A stretch of 36,243 nucleotides of DNA, taken from positions 1 through 36,243 of the forward strand of contig JADMJS010000169.1 of NCBI GenBank assembly GCA_018780435.1, given 5' to 3'. The stretch is from Myxococcales bacterium (GTDB lineage Bacteria; Myxococcota_A; UBA9042; GCA-2863065). Position numbers and translations under genes: made by a program. The stretch's first letter is position 1; each line of letters starts with the position of its first letter. Shown here piece by piece: positions 1 to 9,249 of the stretch. The notes under the pieces were generated by a model. It saw nothing but the letters and a program-made list of their open reading frames with translations, was not told the DNA's origin and did no database searches.

Positions 1-716
1 GGCTCGAGGCCGAGCGAGCGGTTCATCTCCTGCTCGACCCGGTAGAGGAGGTCGATTTCTTCGACCCGACGCTTCAGCTCGACTTGGGCTTGCTGGAGCT
101 CGATGTTGCGGTTGGTGACGTCGAGGAAGAGCTTCTGGCTCTCGATGCTGACGGCCGCATGCCCGGAGATGGACGCGAGCAAGGTCTCGTCTTCGGTCGT
201 GAAGTAGCCGTCGCGTTTGTTCAAGACTTGAACGACGCCGATGATCTTCCGCCGGTGGTTGCGAATGGGCTGGCAGAGGAGGCTCGTGGTGTGGAAGCCG
301 CTGATCATGTCGATCTTGGCGTTGAAGCGAGCGTCTTTGTAGGCGTCCTTGAGGTTCAGCCGTTGCCCGGTTCGTGCGACCCACCCGGCGATCCCTTCAC
401 CGACTTGCACGCGAATGATCGACGGCTCCGGCGTGCCAATGCGGTCGATAGGCCCGGCGCTCGCGAAGGACGGGATCTTGGCCCACAGCTCGCCGCGGTC
501 CTCGTCGAGTAGAAAGAGTGTGGCCTGCTCAGCGTCGAGGAGCGAGGTGATCTTCGACATCACGATGTCGAGGACGCGTTCGATGTTGAGCGTGCTGCCG
601 AGCGTGACGCCGATCTCGGTCACTGCGTCGAGGCGCTGACGCTGACGATCGAGTTCGCGTTCGAGGAGCTCGACGCGCTCGTGCAGGTCAGACCGGATCA
701 GCGGGTAGACGCTCAT
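1..716 (-). CDS. GAF-domain sensor protein, C-terminus beyond the window
   Basis: This gene runs leftward off the window edge. The ATG at 716 gives an N-terminus beginning MSVYPLIRSDLHERVELLER, a heptad-like coiled coil. A full GAF domain follows (about residues 40-200), with the typical segments EIGVTLGSTLNIERVLDIV, QATLFLLDED, GEGIAGWVARTGQ and IIGVVQVLNKRDGYFT. A second coiled linker (about 205-230) leads into what looks like the start of another GAF domain (IDLLYRVEQEMN). GAF domains bind small ligands or act as dimerisation/sensor modules. The output domain (kinase, cyclase, HD-GYP or other) lies outside the window and cannot be named. No signal peptide is visible, so it is probably cytosolic. 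Confidence 0.85.
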   Translation of the reverse strand, partial: MSVYPLIRSDLHERVELLERELDRQRQRLDAVTEIGVTLGSTLNIERVLDIVMSKITSLLDAEQATLFLLDEDRGELWAKIPSFASAGPIDRIGTPEPSIIRVQVGEGIAGWVARTGQRLNLKDAYKDARFNAKIDMISGFHTTSLLCQPIRNHRRKIIGVVQVLNKRDGYFTTEDETLLASISGHAAVSIESQKLFLDVTNRNIELQQAQVELKRRVEEIDLLYRVEQEMNRSLGLE

Positions 717-812
717 CGACGGCGACCGTAGCACGGAACTTCATGGGGGTGGTCGCTCCTTCAGCGGCGGGCACGCAAATTGCGTGGCGCGCTCCGACGC
801 CGAAGGGAACGA

Positions 813-1460
813 CTACGGCGTCCGAGCCACGTCGGGAGGTGCACCCTCGCCATCGGGCGCAGGCATGGCGCCTCCTAGCCGCCGGGTCACGTCCGCGAGC
901 TGGCTGAGGAGGAAGGCCTGCGCCTCCATCAGATCCGTGTTGGCGTCACTGATGGCCCGAAACTCGCCGGCGAACTGAACCGCGCCCGGCATGGGGGTGC
1001 AGACGAGCGCGTCGGCGCCCGCCGAGCAGCGACGGACGGCGCCCTTCTCATCGATGTGGAGCTCGCGCCCCGGCCCCGGCGAGAAGGTGTCCTTTACGCT
1101 CCGTTCGAGCTCGCCCACGACGCGCTCGAAGGCCAAGCGCCGCTTCTCGTAGAGCTCGTGCCACGACAGGAGGCTCGTGAACCCGAGGTCGAGGCGCGCG
1201 TTCTCCGAAGGGACGAGTGTCATCAGCTTCTGCTCGAACTCGCGTCGATGGGTCGTGAGGTCGATGAGGGCCGTGCCCTTGGGGTCGAGCAGCGCCAGCG
1301 TCGGGAGCAGCGTCTCGCCGCCCGGGATGGTCCGGTCGGTGGTGTTGGGCCCGCGCTTCTTGGACACGGAGGGGATCTCGGAGATGGGTTTTCGCGTGCA
1401 GGCGGCTGCGAAGAAGACAGCACAGAGACAGAGAGCGAGCAGAATCGGGGCGCGGCGCAT
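813..1460 (-). CDS. small lipoprotein of unknown function
   Basis: The ORF could start at ATG 1472, 1469 or 1460. I chose 1460 because it gives an ideal lipoprotein signal peptide: MRRAP, a hydrophobic core and the lipobox FAAAC at about residue 21. No strong ribosome-binding site separates the candidates. The mature part is about 195 residues and largely helical, with stretches such as LTTHRREFEQKLMTL and YEKRRLAFERVVGELERS, then a short Cys-containing segment (CSAGADALVC) and a helical tail. I recognise no family. It is transcribed divergently from the FG-GAP lipoprotein to the right. It probably sits on the inner leaflet of the outer membrane; its function is unknown. Confidence 0.7.
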   Translation of the reverse strand: MRRAPILLALCLCAVFFAAACTRKPISEIPSVSKKRGPNTTDRTIPGGETLLPTLALLDPKGTALIDLTTHRREFEQKLMTLVPSENARLDLGFTSLLSWHELYEKRRLAFERVVGELERSVKDTFSPGPGRELHIDEKGAVRRCSAGADALVCTPMPGAVQFAGEFRAISDANTDLMEAQAFLLSQLADVTRRLGGAMPAPDGEGAPPDVARTP

Positions 1461-1679
1461 GGGCGGCATCATCGGCAGGCGAGACCAATCGGTAAACCCC
1501 AAAGGTGTGGAGGCGCGTCACTCACACACAGAGGGCACTCGGACCGGCCTGGGTCGAACACGGACGCCCATGCGGCGCGTCACGACGCCCGGAGTCGCGG
1601 GCGAGCTCGGGAGGGTTGCGCTCGCGCGACGGCGTGGGACAGTGGCGTCGGCGTCGAGTTCGCGAGGGGAGGAGGGTCC

Positions 1680-3689
1680 ATGCACGTCCGTTCTATCGGT
1701 TTCGTCCTTTGCTGCTCGCTCAGTGGCGCTGCCTGTAGCGAGTCCACGACGGCCAGCAAGGCTAGCGGTCCGGTCGACGACACGTCCGGGGGCGACATCG
1801 TCGACGACGCGGATGTATCGACCGGCACCGACATCGACGACAGCGCGGTAGTAGACGATTCGCGGCCACCCGCCATCTGCCGAGCCGGCCCCTTTTGGTC
1901 ACCGGGGATGCCGGCGTTCAGCGACGTCTCCGAAGCGGCCGGGCTTCGGAAGCTCGGCGTGAACGGGATCCGGCTCTCCAGCGCCGACCTCGATGGCGAC
2001 GGCGACCCCGAGCTCGTCACCCGGTCGATGGTTATCGGTGGACGCGACGACTTCGGCGGCGCCGGACCGCGCCTCACCTTCGTGCTCCGAAACGACGGCG
2101 GGGTCTTCACCGACATCACCGAGGCCAGCGGCTTGCTCGCGCCGAGGTCGGGGGAAGGTGGGCGAACTGCGCATATTGCCGTCTTCGGTGACGTAAACAA
2201 CGACGGCCGAGTCGACGCGGTCATGGGCGTCAACCCCGGGACCGACCCCTCGAAGGACAACGGCGACCGGACCGAGGTCCTTCTCGCCATGAGCGACGGG
2301 CGCTTCGAGCTGGCACCGGGAGGCGACCTCCGCGCCGAGAATCAGCTCTGGCCCGTGAACTCGGTCGTCCTCACGGACGCCGACCGGGACGGCTACCTCG
2401 ACGCCTTCGCGGCACTCGGGACCGACGCGGAGGGCTATCCTCTCCCCGATCGACTCTACCGAGGCGACGGCCAGGGGGCCTTCGAGGACGTCACGACGGA
2501 CTTCGGTTTCGTCTACTCCGGATCGCAGTCGCTCATCGACGCGCTGAACTCCGCGAACACCGACAAGAACTCCTGGGGGGCGCTCGCGGCCGACCTGAAC
2601 GGAGACGGGAGCGCGGACATCGTCACGGCCAGCTACGGTCGCGCCATGAACGGCCTCTGGCTCTCCGAAGGCAGCACGGCCTGGCACGTCCCAGCGCCTC
2701 ACTTGACCGTCGCGATGGACGACGACCTCGACTGGACGACGAACTACAACGCGCAGTGCTACTGCACCTTGAACCCGAACGCCGAGGACTGCGAAGGCGT
2801 CCCTGCGCCACCCGACGTCTTCGGATGTGCCCCAGGTGAGTCGCTGCGGTGGAGTCATTCGACCGACCGCGAGCCCTATCGGCTGGGAGGAAACACCTTC
2901 ACGCACGCCACGGGGGATCTCGACGCGGACGGCGATCTCGACCTCGTCGAGACGGACATCGTGCACTGGGACGTCGGGTCGTCGTCAGATCCCTCGCAAG
3001 TACTGCTGAACGATGGTGACGGTCGCTTCACACGCGCTCAGGAGTTGAGCGGCGACCACACCGAGATCGCGTGGAACGACGGCGACATGACCGCCGCGAT
3101 CTTCGACTTCGACTCCGACGGTCGAGAGGACATCTACATCGGCAGCTCCGACTACCCCGGCACGCGAGGGCGACTCTACCATCAGGGTACGGACGGTTCG
3201 TTCACGCTCGCGGCAGACGACGCCGGCCTCAGCCCGGCCCGCTCCCAGGGGCTGACCACGGCCGACTTCGACGGCGACGGCGATCTCGACGTCGCCGTGG
3301 GCCACGGCACTGCGCGTTGCAGCGGCGACCCGTCGTGCCTCCCGACGGCCGAAGTGCGCCTCTTCCGTAACGACACGCCCCGCGCCAACCAGCTCGTGGT
3401 GCGGCTCATCGGGGGCAAGGGCAGCAACCGCTCGGCCATCGGCGCGAGGGTCCGCGTCACGACCGGCGACCGCACCCAGACTCAGGAGCTCGGTGGTGGA
3501 TACGGCCACTACGGACTCCAGAACGACCTCTCTCTCCACTTCGGCCTTGGAGGGGCGTGCGAGATCGATGTCATCGAGGTCCGTTGGCCGGATTTGCCCA
3601 ATACGATCGAGCGCTTCGAGGCGGTGCGCGGCAACTACCGCGTGACCCTGACGCAAGGGGACGGGCTGCAGTACGGGGCGCCGCTCTGA
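1680..3689 (+). CDS. FG-GAP/VCBS-repeat lipoprotein with C-terminal ASPIC/UnbV domain
   Basis: A GGAGG-type site sits just before ATG 1680. The signal peptide ends in the lipobox LSGAAC, giving a lipoprotein of 669 residues. A disordered acidic linker rich in Asp, Thr and Ser follows the Cys. At least seven calcium-binding-type DxDxDGxxD loops then appear (DLDGDGDPE, DVNNDGRVD, DADRDGYLD, DLNGDGSAD, DLDADGDLD, DFDSDGRED, DFDGDGDLD), as expected of an integrin-like beta-propeller. The C-terminal 95 residues match the ASPIC/UnbV type (IGARVRVTTGDRTQTQELGG, LHFGLGGACEIDVIEVRWPD). Such proteins are usually surface or periplasmic and bind ligands or calcium. The specific role is not evident. A Cys-rich insert (CYCTLNPNAEDC) interrupts the propeller. 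Confidence 0.92.
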   Translation: MHVRSIGFVLCCSLSGAACSESTTASKASGPVDDTSGGDIVDDADVSTGTDIDDSAVVDDSRPPAICRAGPFWSPGMPAFSDVSEAAGLRKLGVNGIRLSSADLDGDGDPELVTRSMVIGGRDDFGGAGPRLTFVLRNDGGVFTDITEASGLLAPRSGEGGRTAHIAVFGDVNNDGRVDAVMGVNPGTDPSKDNGDRTEVLLAMSDGRFELAPGGDLRAENQLWPVNSVVLTDADRDGYLDAFAALGTDAEGYPLPDRLYRGDGQGAFEDVTTDFGFVYSGSQSLIDALNSANTDKNSWGALAADLNGDGSADIVTASYGRAMNGLWLSEGSTAWHVPAPHLTVAMDDDLDWTTNYNAQCYCTLNPNAEDCEGVPAPPDVFGCAPGESLRWSHSTDREPYRLGGNTFTHATGDLDADGDLDLVETDIVHWDVGSSSDPSQVLLNDGDGRFTRAQELSGDHTEIAWNDGDMTAAIFDFDSDGREDIYIGSSDYPGTRGRLYHQGTDGSFTLAADDAGLSPARSQGLTTADFDGDGDLDVAVGHGTARCSGDPSCLPTAEVRLFRNDTPRANQLVVRLIGGKGSNRSAIGARVRVTTGDRTQTQELGGGYGHYGLQNDLSLHFGLGGACEIDVIEVRWPDLPNTIERFEAVRGNYRVTLTQGDGLQYGAPL

Positions 3690-3814
3690 AGACACGCCGC
3701 GCGGGCAGGTGCGTTCGACTCTGCGGTTAACTCGGACTCGCCTTGCACCGAAGTCCGATCGGAGCCGAAACAGAGGCCGAGTGAGGCAGGAATGCCCTCT
3801 GGAGGGCGTCGACC

Positions 3815-5587
3815 ATGAGCGAGGCAACGAGACCAGTCGCGGCGCGAGGGCGCGGTCAGACCCCGGCGCCGACCGTTGAGGTCCAGCCCCAGGGCCTCGC
3901 GCCCGGCGATGTGCTCGACCGGCGCTATCGCATCCTCGGTCGGCTCGGCCAGGGCGGGATGGGCACCATCTACCTCGCCGAACACCTTCAGTTCCAGCGA
4001 CAAGTCGCCATCAAAGTGCTGCCGCCGCCCGATCCCGGCGCACGCGACGAGAGTGGCGCGGTGGCGCACGAACGTTTCCTCGTGGAGGCGCGCGCGGTCT
4101 GTCACCTTCAGCACAACAACCTCGTCACCTATCACGACTTCGGCGTCGAGCTCGACACCGGCCGGCTCTACCTCGTCCTGGAGCTCCTGAAGGGCAAAGA
4201 CCTCTCGCGCGTCCTCGCGAAGGAGCAGCCCATTCCCCTCTCGCGGACCGTCCACATACTCGGACAGCTCTGTGACGCGCTCACCGAGGCCCACCGCGGC
4301 GGGGTCGTCCACCGGGACCTCAAGCCCGCGAACATCATGCTGGTGCGCCGCGGCGACGACCCGGACTTCGTGAAGCTCATCGACTTCGGGATCGCGCGGG
4401 CCGACCACGTCGGCGACGGCGGCTCCCTCACTGGTGAACACAAGCTCATCGGGACGACCGGCTACTTGGCGCCCGAGTACATCGCCCGGCAGGAAGTGAG
4501 TCCCAAGGTCGACCTCTACGCCGTCGGTGTCATTGCCTACGAGCTCATCGCCGGCCATCGGCCCTTCCGCGACAAGGATCCGCAGCGCGTGATGGTCGCG
4601 CACCTCACCCTGGCGCCGGAGCCGCTCGATCACCTGCAGGACGGGCGCGTCGTGCCGCCCGCGCTCTCCCGCGTGATCATGAAGGCGCTGGCCAAGGACC
4701 CGCGGGAGCGTTGGGACAGCGCCTCACAGCTGCGCCAACACCTCCTGGCCGCCGCACGGCCGTTGCTGGAGAAGGACGTCAGCGAGCCGACCCGGTCGTC
4801 CAACTTCGAGGGGATCTCGTCGACGACTGCGATCGAGTTCGCACCCCAGGCGTCGGCGTGGGAGGAGACGGACGCCGAGACGCCCACCCCCGCCGCCGGG
4901 CCGCCGGGCCGCTCCGACTCGGCCGAACGCCAGACGTCACCCGCGTCGACCCGGCGCCAACGGGCGCTAGGCTCCCTCGCCCTCGATGAGGTCAGCGCCA
5001 GTCGCACCTTCTCGCGCGGGGCGTCGCGCCGCTCGTGGGCGCCGTGGCTCGTTCTCGGCGGTGCCGCCGTCGTGGCCGCGGCTGCGTTCGCCATGACCCG
5101 TGCGCCCTCGCCCGAGCCCGCGCGCTCGCCTACCGTGGCCGCAGTCGACGTCGAACGTCGCTCGACCGAGACCGAATCGGCACGCGCCCGACACGGGCTG
5201 CAGGTGGCGGGCGGTGGTCCCGACGCCGAAGACTCCCGCGAACGGCGAAAGATCGAACTCTACGAAGCGGCGCCTGCTATCCGCCCGGCCCGCGCCGTGG
5301 GAGCACGTCCCACGCCGAAGCCTCTGCCCGCGCCCGTCGCCACCGCCCCGACGCCGGCCGCCGACACGCTGGTCTCCGTCGTCGTCACGGTGAAGCCCTT
5401 CGGCGAGATGAGTCTCGAAGGCCGTTCGCTCGGCAAGAACCGCGCGACCGTGTCGCTGCGTCCGGGCCGGCACTGCTTCCGGGTCTCGAACCCGAGCCGC
5501 GAACAAACGTGGTGCCGCATGGTCTCGGCCGAGACCCGGTCGATTCAGTTCGACTTGGCGCCTCCAGTGGACTCGCAAACTCCCTGA
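3815..5587 (+). CDS. membrane-anchored Hanks-type Ser/Thr protein kinase
   Basis: GGAGGG lies 8 bp before ATG 3815; the product is 590 residues. The kinase domain occupies about residues 38-315: glycine loop GQGGMGT (46-51), VAIK with Lys67, catalytic loop HRDLKPAN (166-173), DFG (190-192), and an activation segment ending GTTGYLAPEY. A low-complexity Pro/Thr/Ser linker follows, then one transmembrane helix near residues 408-427 (WAPWLVLGGAAVVAAAAFAM). The C-terminal extracytoplasmic region ends in a PEGA-like beta module (VTVKPFGEMSLEGRSLGKNRATVSL). The kinase would face the cytosol and the PEGA-like part the periplasm. The substrate is unknown. It may respond to envelope signals, which would fit the surrounding lipoprotein genes; that is inference. 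Confidence 0.95.
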   Translation: MSEATRPVAARGRGQTPAPTVEVQPQGLAPGDVLDRRYRILGRLGQGGMGTIYLAEHLQFQRQVAIKVLPPPDPGARDESGAVAHERFLVEARAVCHLQHNNLVTYHDFGVELDTGRLYLVLELLKGKDLSRVLAKEQPIPLSRTVHILGQLCDALTEAHRGGVVHRDLKPANIMLVRRGDDPDFVKLIDFGIARADHVGDGGSLTGEHKLIGTTGYLAPEYIARQEVSPKVDLYAVGVIAYELIAGHRPFRDKDPQRVMVAHLTLAPEPLDHLQDGRVVPPALSRVIMKALAKDPRERWDSASQLRQHLLAAARPLLEKDVSEPTRSSNFEGISSTTAIEFAPQASAWEETDAETPTPAAGPPGRSDSAERQTSPASTRRQRALGSLALDEVSASRTFSRGASRRSWAPWLVLGGAAVVAAAAFAMTRAPSPEPARSPTVAAVDVERRSTETESARARHGLQVAGGGPDAEDSRERRKIELYEAAPAIRPARAVGARPTPKPLPAPVATAPTPAADTLVSVVVTVKPFGEMSLEGRSLGKNRATVSLRPGRHCFRVSNPSREQTWCRMVSAETRSIQFDLAPPVDSQTP

Positions 5588-5629
5588 TTGTGCTGGACAA
5601 TGGGGCCCGCCTGAGTACACCCATCGGGT

Positions 5630-6751
5630 ATGCGAAACCGACTCTTCGTCGCCCTCTTACTTTTTTCGAATCTCTTGTCGTGCGCCTCCGAAGACGCCGG
5701 CGAGGCCACCGCCGACAAGGAGACGATCGCGTCCGAAGCGAACGTCGGTAAGGCCGACTGGTCCTTCGACCCCTGCACCCGAAACGGCTGGTATGGCGAC
5801 GGTGAGTGCGATTGGTTCTGCCCTCAAAAGGACACGGACTGCGGTCCCGCGACCCTGTTCTCGACGCCCTCCGGTGAACACGCACGGTACCCGGTCGTTC
5901 TGCATCACGGCTTCGCAGGCGGCCACAAGTGGATCTTCGCGTGGGACGGCGTGAAGGAGGCGCTCGAGTCGGACGGCAACATCGTCGTACAGACCGAGGT
6001 GCCGCCCTTCGACGCCATCGAGATCCGCGCCGAACAGCTCCGTAAGGTCGTCGACGATGTCCTCCTCCGGAGTGGCGCCGCCAAGGTCAACATCATCGCG
6101 CACTCGATGGGCGGCCTCGACGCGCGTTACCTCATCACGACGCTCGGCTACGGCGACCGGGTGGCCTCGCTCACGACGATCTCGACGCCGCACTACGGGA
6201 CGAACGCCGCCGATCTCGGGCTGCGCCTCGTCCCCGGCGTCGCTGATCCGGCCGTGAACGCGCTCGCCGAGCTGCTCGGGACCTCGATTAGCGACATGGG
6301 CGAACGTGCCGACGTGCGCGCCGCCCTCGAAGACCTCTCAGAAGCCGGCAGCGTCGATTTCAACGCGCAACACCCGAACGACGAACGAGTCGTCTACGAG
6401 TCCTGGGCCGGCGTCTCCAGCGTGCTCGGCCTCACCCGCTACGCCTCCGACAAGGAGCTGCTCAGCGCCTGCGACAACGTCTTCATCGCCAACCCCGGCA
6501 CTTTCGATCGCGTCCGCGCCGAGTTCATCGCGCTCGCCCCCGTCATCGGGGCCGGCAAGAACGGCAAGTGGCACGACGGTCTCGTGGCTGTGAAGAGCTC
6601 GAAGTGGGGCCGATTCCGCGGCTGCATCCCTGCGGACCATTCGGAAGAGGTCGGTCAGTTCTCGACGCTCATCCCGAACCCGAACACGGGCTTCGACCAC
6701 CGCACCTTCTACCGCACGCTCGTTGGGGAACTTGCGGCGAAGGGCCTGTAA
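5630..6751 (+). CDS. secreted lipoprotein lipase (alpha/beta hydrolase)
   Basis: The 373-residue product begins with a lipoprotein signal (MRNRLFVALLLFSNLLSC, Cys18). A short Cys-rich module follows (about residues 48-71), with the pattern GDGECDWFC and closing DTDC. The hydrolase domain resembles bacterial triacylglycerol lipases: VLHHGFAGG oxyanion segment (90-97), nucleophile elbow AHSMGG with Ser159, and YLITTLGYGDRVASLTTIST. Asp316 (WHDGLV) and His337 (ADHSEEVGQ) are the likely remaining triad residues. Cys281 and Cys332 may form a disulphide. It should hydrolyse lipid esters at or outside the cell surface. It stops only 4 bp from the convergent lgt gene, with no visible terminator between them. 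Confidence 0.92.
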   Translation: MRNRLFVALLLFSNLLSCASEDAGEATADKETIASEANVGKADWSFDPCTRNGWYGDGECDWFCPQKDTDCGPATLFSTPSGEHARYPVVLHHGFAGGHKWIFAWDGVKEALESDGNIVVQTEVPPFDAIEIRAEQLRKVVDDVLLRSGAAKVNIIAHSMGGLDARYLITTLGYGDRVASLTTISTPHYGTNAADLGLRLVPGVADPAVNALAELLGTSISDMGERADVRAALEDLSEAGSVDFNAQHPNDERVVYESWAGVSSVLGLTRYASDKELLSACDNVFIANPGTFDRVRAEFIALAPVIGAGKNGKWHDGLVAVKSSKWGRFRGCIPADHSEEVGQFSTLIPNPNTGFDHRTFYRTLVGELAAKGL

Positions 6752-6755
6752 GATC

Positions 6756-7640
6756 CTACTTCTTCTTTGATTTCGAGGGCTCCGGCGCGGGCGGCTCGTC
6801 GATGGTGGCGACGCCCTCCGATGCCGGCAGACGGGCCTTCAGCGCGTAAATGATGAAGCCCACGCCGGTGAGGAAGAACGGGATCGAGAGGATCGCGCCG
6901 GTCGTGATGTTCCAATCGTCCGGCACGCCGCCCTGCTGCTCCTTCACGAACTCCACAGCGAAGCGCGCGCCGAAGTAGAGCGTGAAGAAGGTGCCCATCA
7001 TCAGCCATCGGGGCCGCTTCTCCCCGCCAGCGAGGCGGTCGACGAGCGTCAGGATCCCGAGGATCGCGATGCCGATGAGCACCTCGTAAAGCTGACTCGG
7101 ATGTCGCGGCGTCAGCGGCAAGCCGTGGTGCGCGTCGTATTGCGGAAGGCACACGGCCCACGGGACGTCCGACGGGCGACCCACGACTTCCGAGTTGAAG
7201 AAGTTTCCGAGGCGTACGAAGGCCGCGGCGGACGCGCACGCCCACATGAAGCGGTCGAACATCTCGCCGATCGGGATCCGGAACTTTCGACCGAACAGGA
7301 TGAGCACGGTGATGCAACCGAAGGTCGCGCCGTGCGACGAGAGGCCCGCGATACCGCCCCGGATGTCGATGAGGTAGAGCGGGTTGCTGACGACCTTGTC
7401 CCACTCGTAGAAGAGTCGGTGGCCGAACCAGGCGCCGACGAAGACGCCGACGATGCCCCAGTTGACGAAACGCGCGGCGATCTCCTTCGAGCGGCCGGCG
7501 CGCGCAAACTGCCACGCTTGCAGAAGATATCCGAAATAGAAGACGCCCAGAAAGGCCAGGCCATACCACCGGATCTGGATCGGTCCCGCGATCGGCAAAA
7601 TCACGGGGTCGACGTCCCAGGTCCAACACGATGCCAGCAT
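6756..7640 (-). CDS. lgt: prolipoprotein diacylglyceryl transferase Lgt
   Basis: This inner-membrane enzyme transfers diacylglyceryl from phosphatidylglycerol to the lipobox Cys of prolipoproteins, the first lipidation step. About 294 residues start at ATG 7640, after GAGGTG; a GTG at 7646 is an alternative. Seven hydrophobic segments are present. Family signatures are IRWYGLAFLGVFYFGY near the N-terminus, GLSSHGATFG, FVRLGNFFNSEVVGRP (the Arg-Gly-Asn signature), HPSQLYE, and ARFAVEFVKE near the end. The C-terminal tail is short and lysine-rich (SKSKKK). It may be the last gene of a leftward run with the three genes to its right, after a 78-bp gap. The number of lipoprotein genes around it is notable. 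Confidence 0.97.
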   Translation of the reverse strand: MLASCWTWDVDPVILPIAGPIQIRWYGLAFLGVFYFGYLLQAWQFARAGRSKEIAARFVNWGIVGVFVGAWFGHRLFYEWDKVVSNPLYLIDIRGGIAGLSSHGATFGCITVLILFGRKFRIPIGEMFDRFMWACASAAAFVRLGNFFNSEVVGRPSDVPWAVCLPQYDAHHGLPLTPRHPSQLYEVLIGIAILGILTLVDRLAGGEKRPRWLMMGTFFTLYFGARFAVEFVKEQQGGVPDDWNITTGAILSIPFFLTGVGFIIYALKARLPASEGVATIDEPPAPEPSKSKKK

Positions 7641-7718
7641 CACCACCTCGAGGCGCCCAGAGGCGCGTCACTTGGGCGCCCAGTGGCGCAGCTACGGAGT
7701 ACGGTGCCCGTCTGGGCG

Positions 7719-8747
7719 CTACCGGATGGTCGAACGACGGCGTTCGGTCCGGCGCCGCAGGACATACAACATCAGCACGATGAGGAACAACCCGGAAGCG
7801 GGGACGAGGAGAGCGCGCCGGGCACGTTCGGCGTCTTCGTTTCGAGTCTCGGGAGTGTCCCCCGGACGGCCGAGCGCCACAGCGTCGGGCGCGATGACGA
7901 TGTGACCTTGGGGTGGGCGCGAGAGGGCGTCCCGGGCCCGCCGTGCAAGCTCGTCCGCCGAGCCGGCGCGAATCCAGGCCGCGAGCACCGCGGGCGGCGT
8001 GTCATCGCCAGGCGGGGGCGACGTCTCGTATCGGAGCGTGACCGCGGGCGGGACCCGCCAATACCACCGACGACCCGACGCGCCCGCGTCGTCGGTCCAT
8101 TCGAGTGCGGTGAGCGTCTCGCCTTCGATGGAGGGCTCGAACTCGAGCTCCACGGCGATGGTCTCCGGCGCGCCCTCGTCGGCCATGAAGCCCTCACCGA
8201 GACCGGGGAGCTCGAGCGCCAGGTGGGACCAGCCGCTGCCGGCGGGCCGCCTTACGTCCCCGTCTGTGGAGTCGGAGACCGTTTGTACGGCGATGGCGAG
8301 GGTGAAGACGTGATCGCCCTTGGGGAGGGTGATTCGTAGGCCGACCGAGTAGCCGTCGGAGTCGTCGAGCACGTGGTCTCGAATTCGAATATCGGTCTCG
8401 TTCAGGACGGCGCCGTCGAGCCAGGCCCGCGCCGCGAGGGGGCCCGACGTGCGGATGGGGTTGCGCCCACGAGAGAGCGCCGCCTGATCGACGCCAACCC
8501 AGAATGAGGTTCGGTCCCCGTTGTTCGTGAGCGTCAGTGTCTGTTCGACGATGGCGAAGTCCGCCATGATCCGGGCGTAGGCCGAGGCCCGTTTGACCGC
8601 GACGTCCACGCCTCGTGGGATTGGGCCGGCGACGTAGGCGTATGGGCCGCGGAGCGCCGAGACGACGCCGCCGGGGTAGGTGGCGGCGTTCGACGCGATC
8701 GGGAGCGCGACGGCGAGCGCCAGCGCCAATCGAAGGCGGGTGATCAA
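7719..8747 (-). CDS. exported protein with C-terminal membrane anchor, unknown function
   Basis: I start this gene at TTG 8747, which overlaps the stop of the preceding gene as TTGA. This places a clear signal peptide (RLRLALALAVALPIASNA) at the N-terminus; longer versions begin with Arg-rich shadow sequence. The protein is 342 residues. Its mature part is beta-rich with pairs such as FAIVEQTLTLTNNGDRTSFWVGV and SVGLRITLPKGDHVFTLAIAV, and ends in one transmembrane helix (SGLFLIVLMLYVL) followed by an Arg-rich cytosolic tail (RRRTERRRS). It is therefore probably a periplasmic domain tethered to the inner membrane. The overlap implies translational coupling with the small protein upstream. I recognise no family. 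Confidence 0.75.
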   Translation of the reverse strand: MITRLRLALALAVALPIASNAATYPGGVVSALRGPYAYVAGPIPRGVDVAVKRASAYARIMADFAIVEQTLTLTNNGDRTSFWVGVDQAALSRGRNPIRTSGPLAARAWLDGAVLNETDIRIRDHVLDDSDGYSVGLRITLPKGDHVFTLAIAVQTVSDSTDGDVRRPAGSGWSHLALELPGLGEGFMADEGAPETIAVELEFEPSIEGETLTALEWTDDAGASGRRWYWRVPPAVTLRYETSPPPGDDTPPAVLAAWIRAGSADELARRARDALSRPPQGHIVIAPDAVALGRPGDTPETRNEDAERARRALLVPASGLFLIVLMLYVLRRRTERRRSTIR

Positions 8748-9247
8748 AGGCGCTTCTTGCCCCAGACGAACTCGAGATCGTCGCCGCTGAACTCTTCGGC
8801 CGCCTTCTCGCGGGCCGTCAGCTCTCGCTTCGGCTCGAGCTGATTCTGTTTGCAACGCGCCCACATCCACTCCACGCGGTCGTCCAGCTTCTTGCCCATG
8901 TCTAAGTAACGCGCCGCGACGGCGGCCAGCCCGCGCAACGAAAGCGGGCGGGCGCAACGGATTCGGACGGGGTCGAGTCGTCGGCGCGAGGTCACCGGGC
9001 GGAAGGTGTCAGCCGGCCCGCCCGCGCTTCGGAGCAACACCTCGATAGCGTCGATGAGGGCGGCGATGCGAGCTTGGCGGTCGTCGTCGACCTGGGGGGC
9101 CTCGTTGTCCTCCTCGAGCGCGGCCTCGAACGCGAACGCAGCACCGAGGAGTCGCCGCGCTTCGGCGCGTTGCACCTTCGGGACGCGCTTCTGGCGTACG
9201 GCCTGGTTCAGCGCATCGCATTGCGCCGCGAGGACGGGGTCTTGCAC
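8744..9247 (-). CDS. small hypothetical helical protein
   Basis: The product is 167 residues from GTG 9247, which lies 2 bp after the stop of the upstream hydrolase gene, so the two are surely co-transcribed. It has no signal peptide or membrane segment. It is predominantly helical and charged, with segments such as ARRLLGAAFAFEAALEEDNE, IAALIDAIEVLLRSAG and RVEWMWARCKQNQLEPKREL, ending in FVWGKKRL. No motif or family is recognised. Coupling to an exported hydrolase and to a tethered periplasmic protein hints at a shared envelope-related role; this rests on context only. Confidence 0.75.
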   Translation of the reverse strand: MQDPVLAAQCDALNQAVRQKRVPKVQRAEARRLLGAAFAFEAALEEDNEAPQVDDDRQARIAALIDAIEVLLRSAGGPADTFRPVTSRRRLDPVRIRCARPLSLRGLAAVAARYLDMGKKLDDRVEWMWARCKQNQLEPKRELTAREKAAEEFSGDDLEFVWGKKRL

Positions 9248-9249
9248 GG

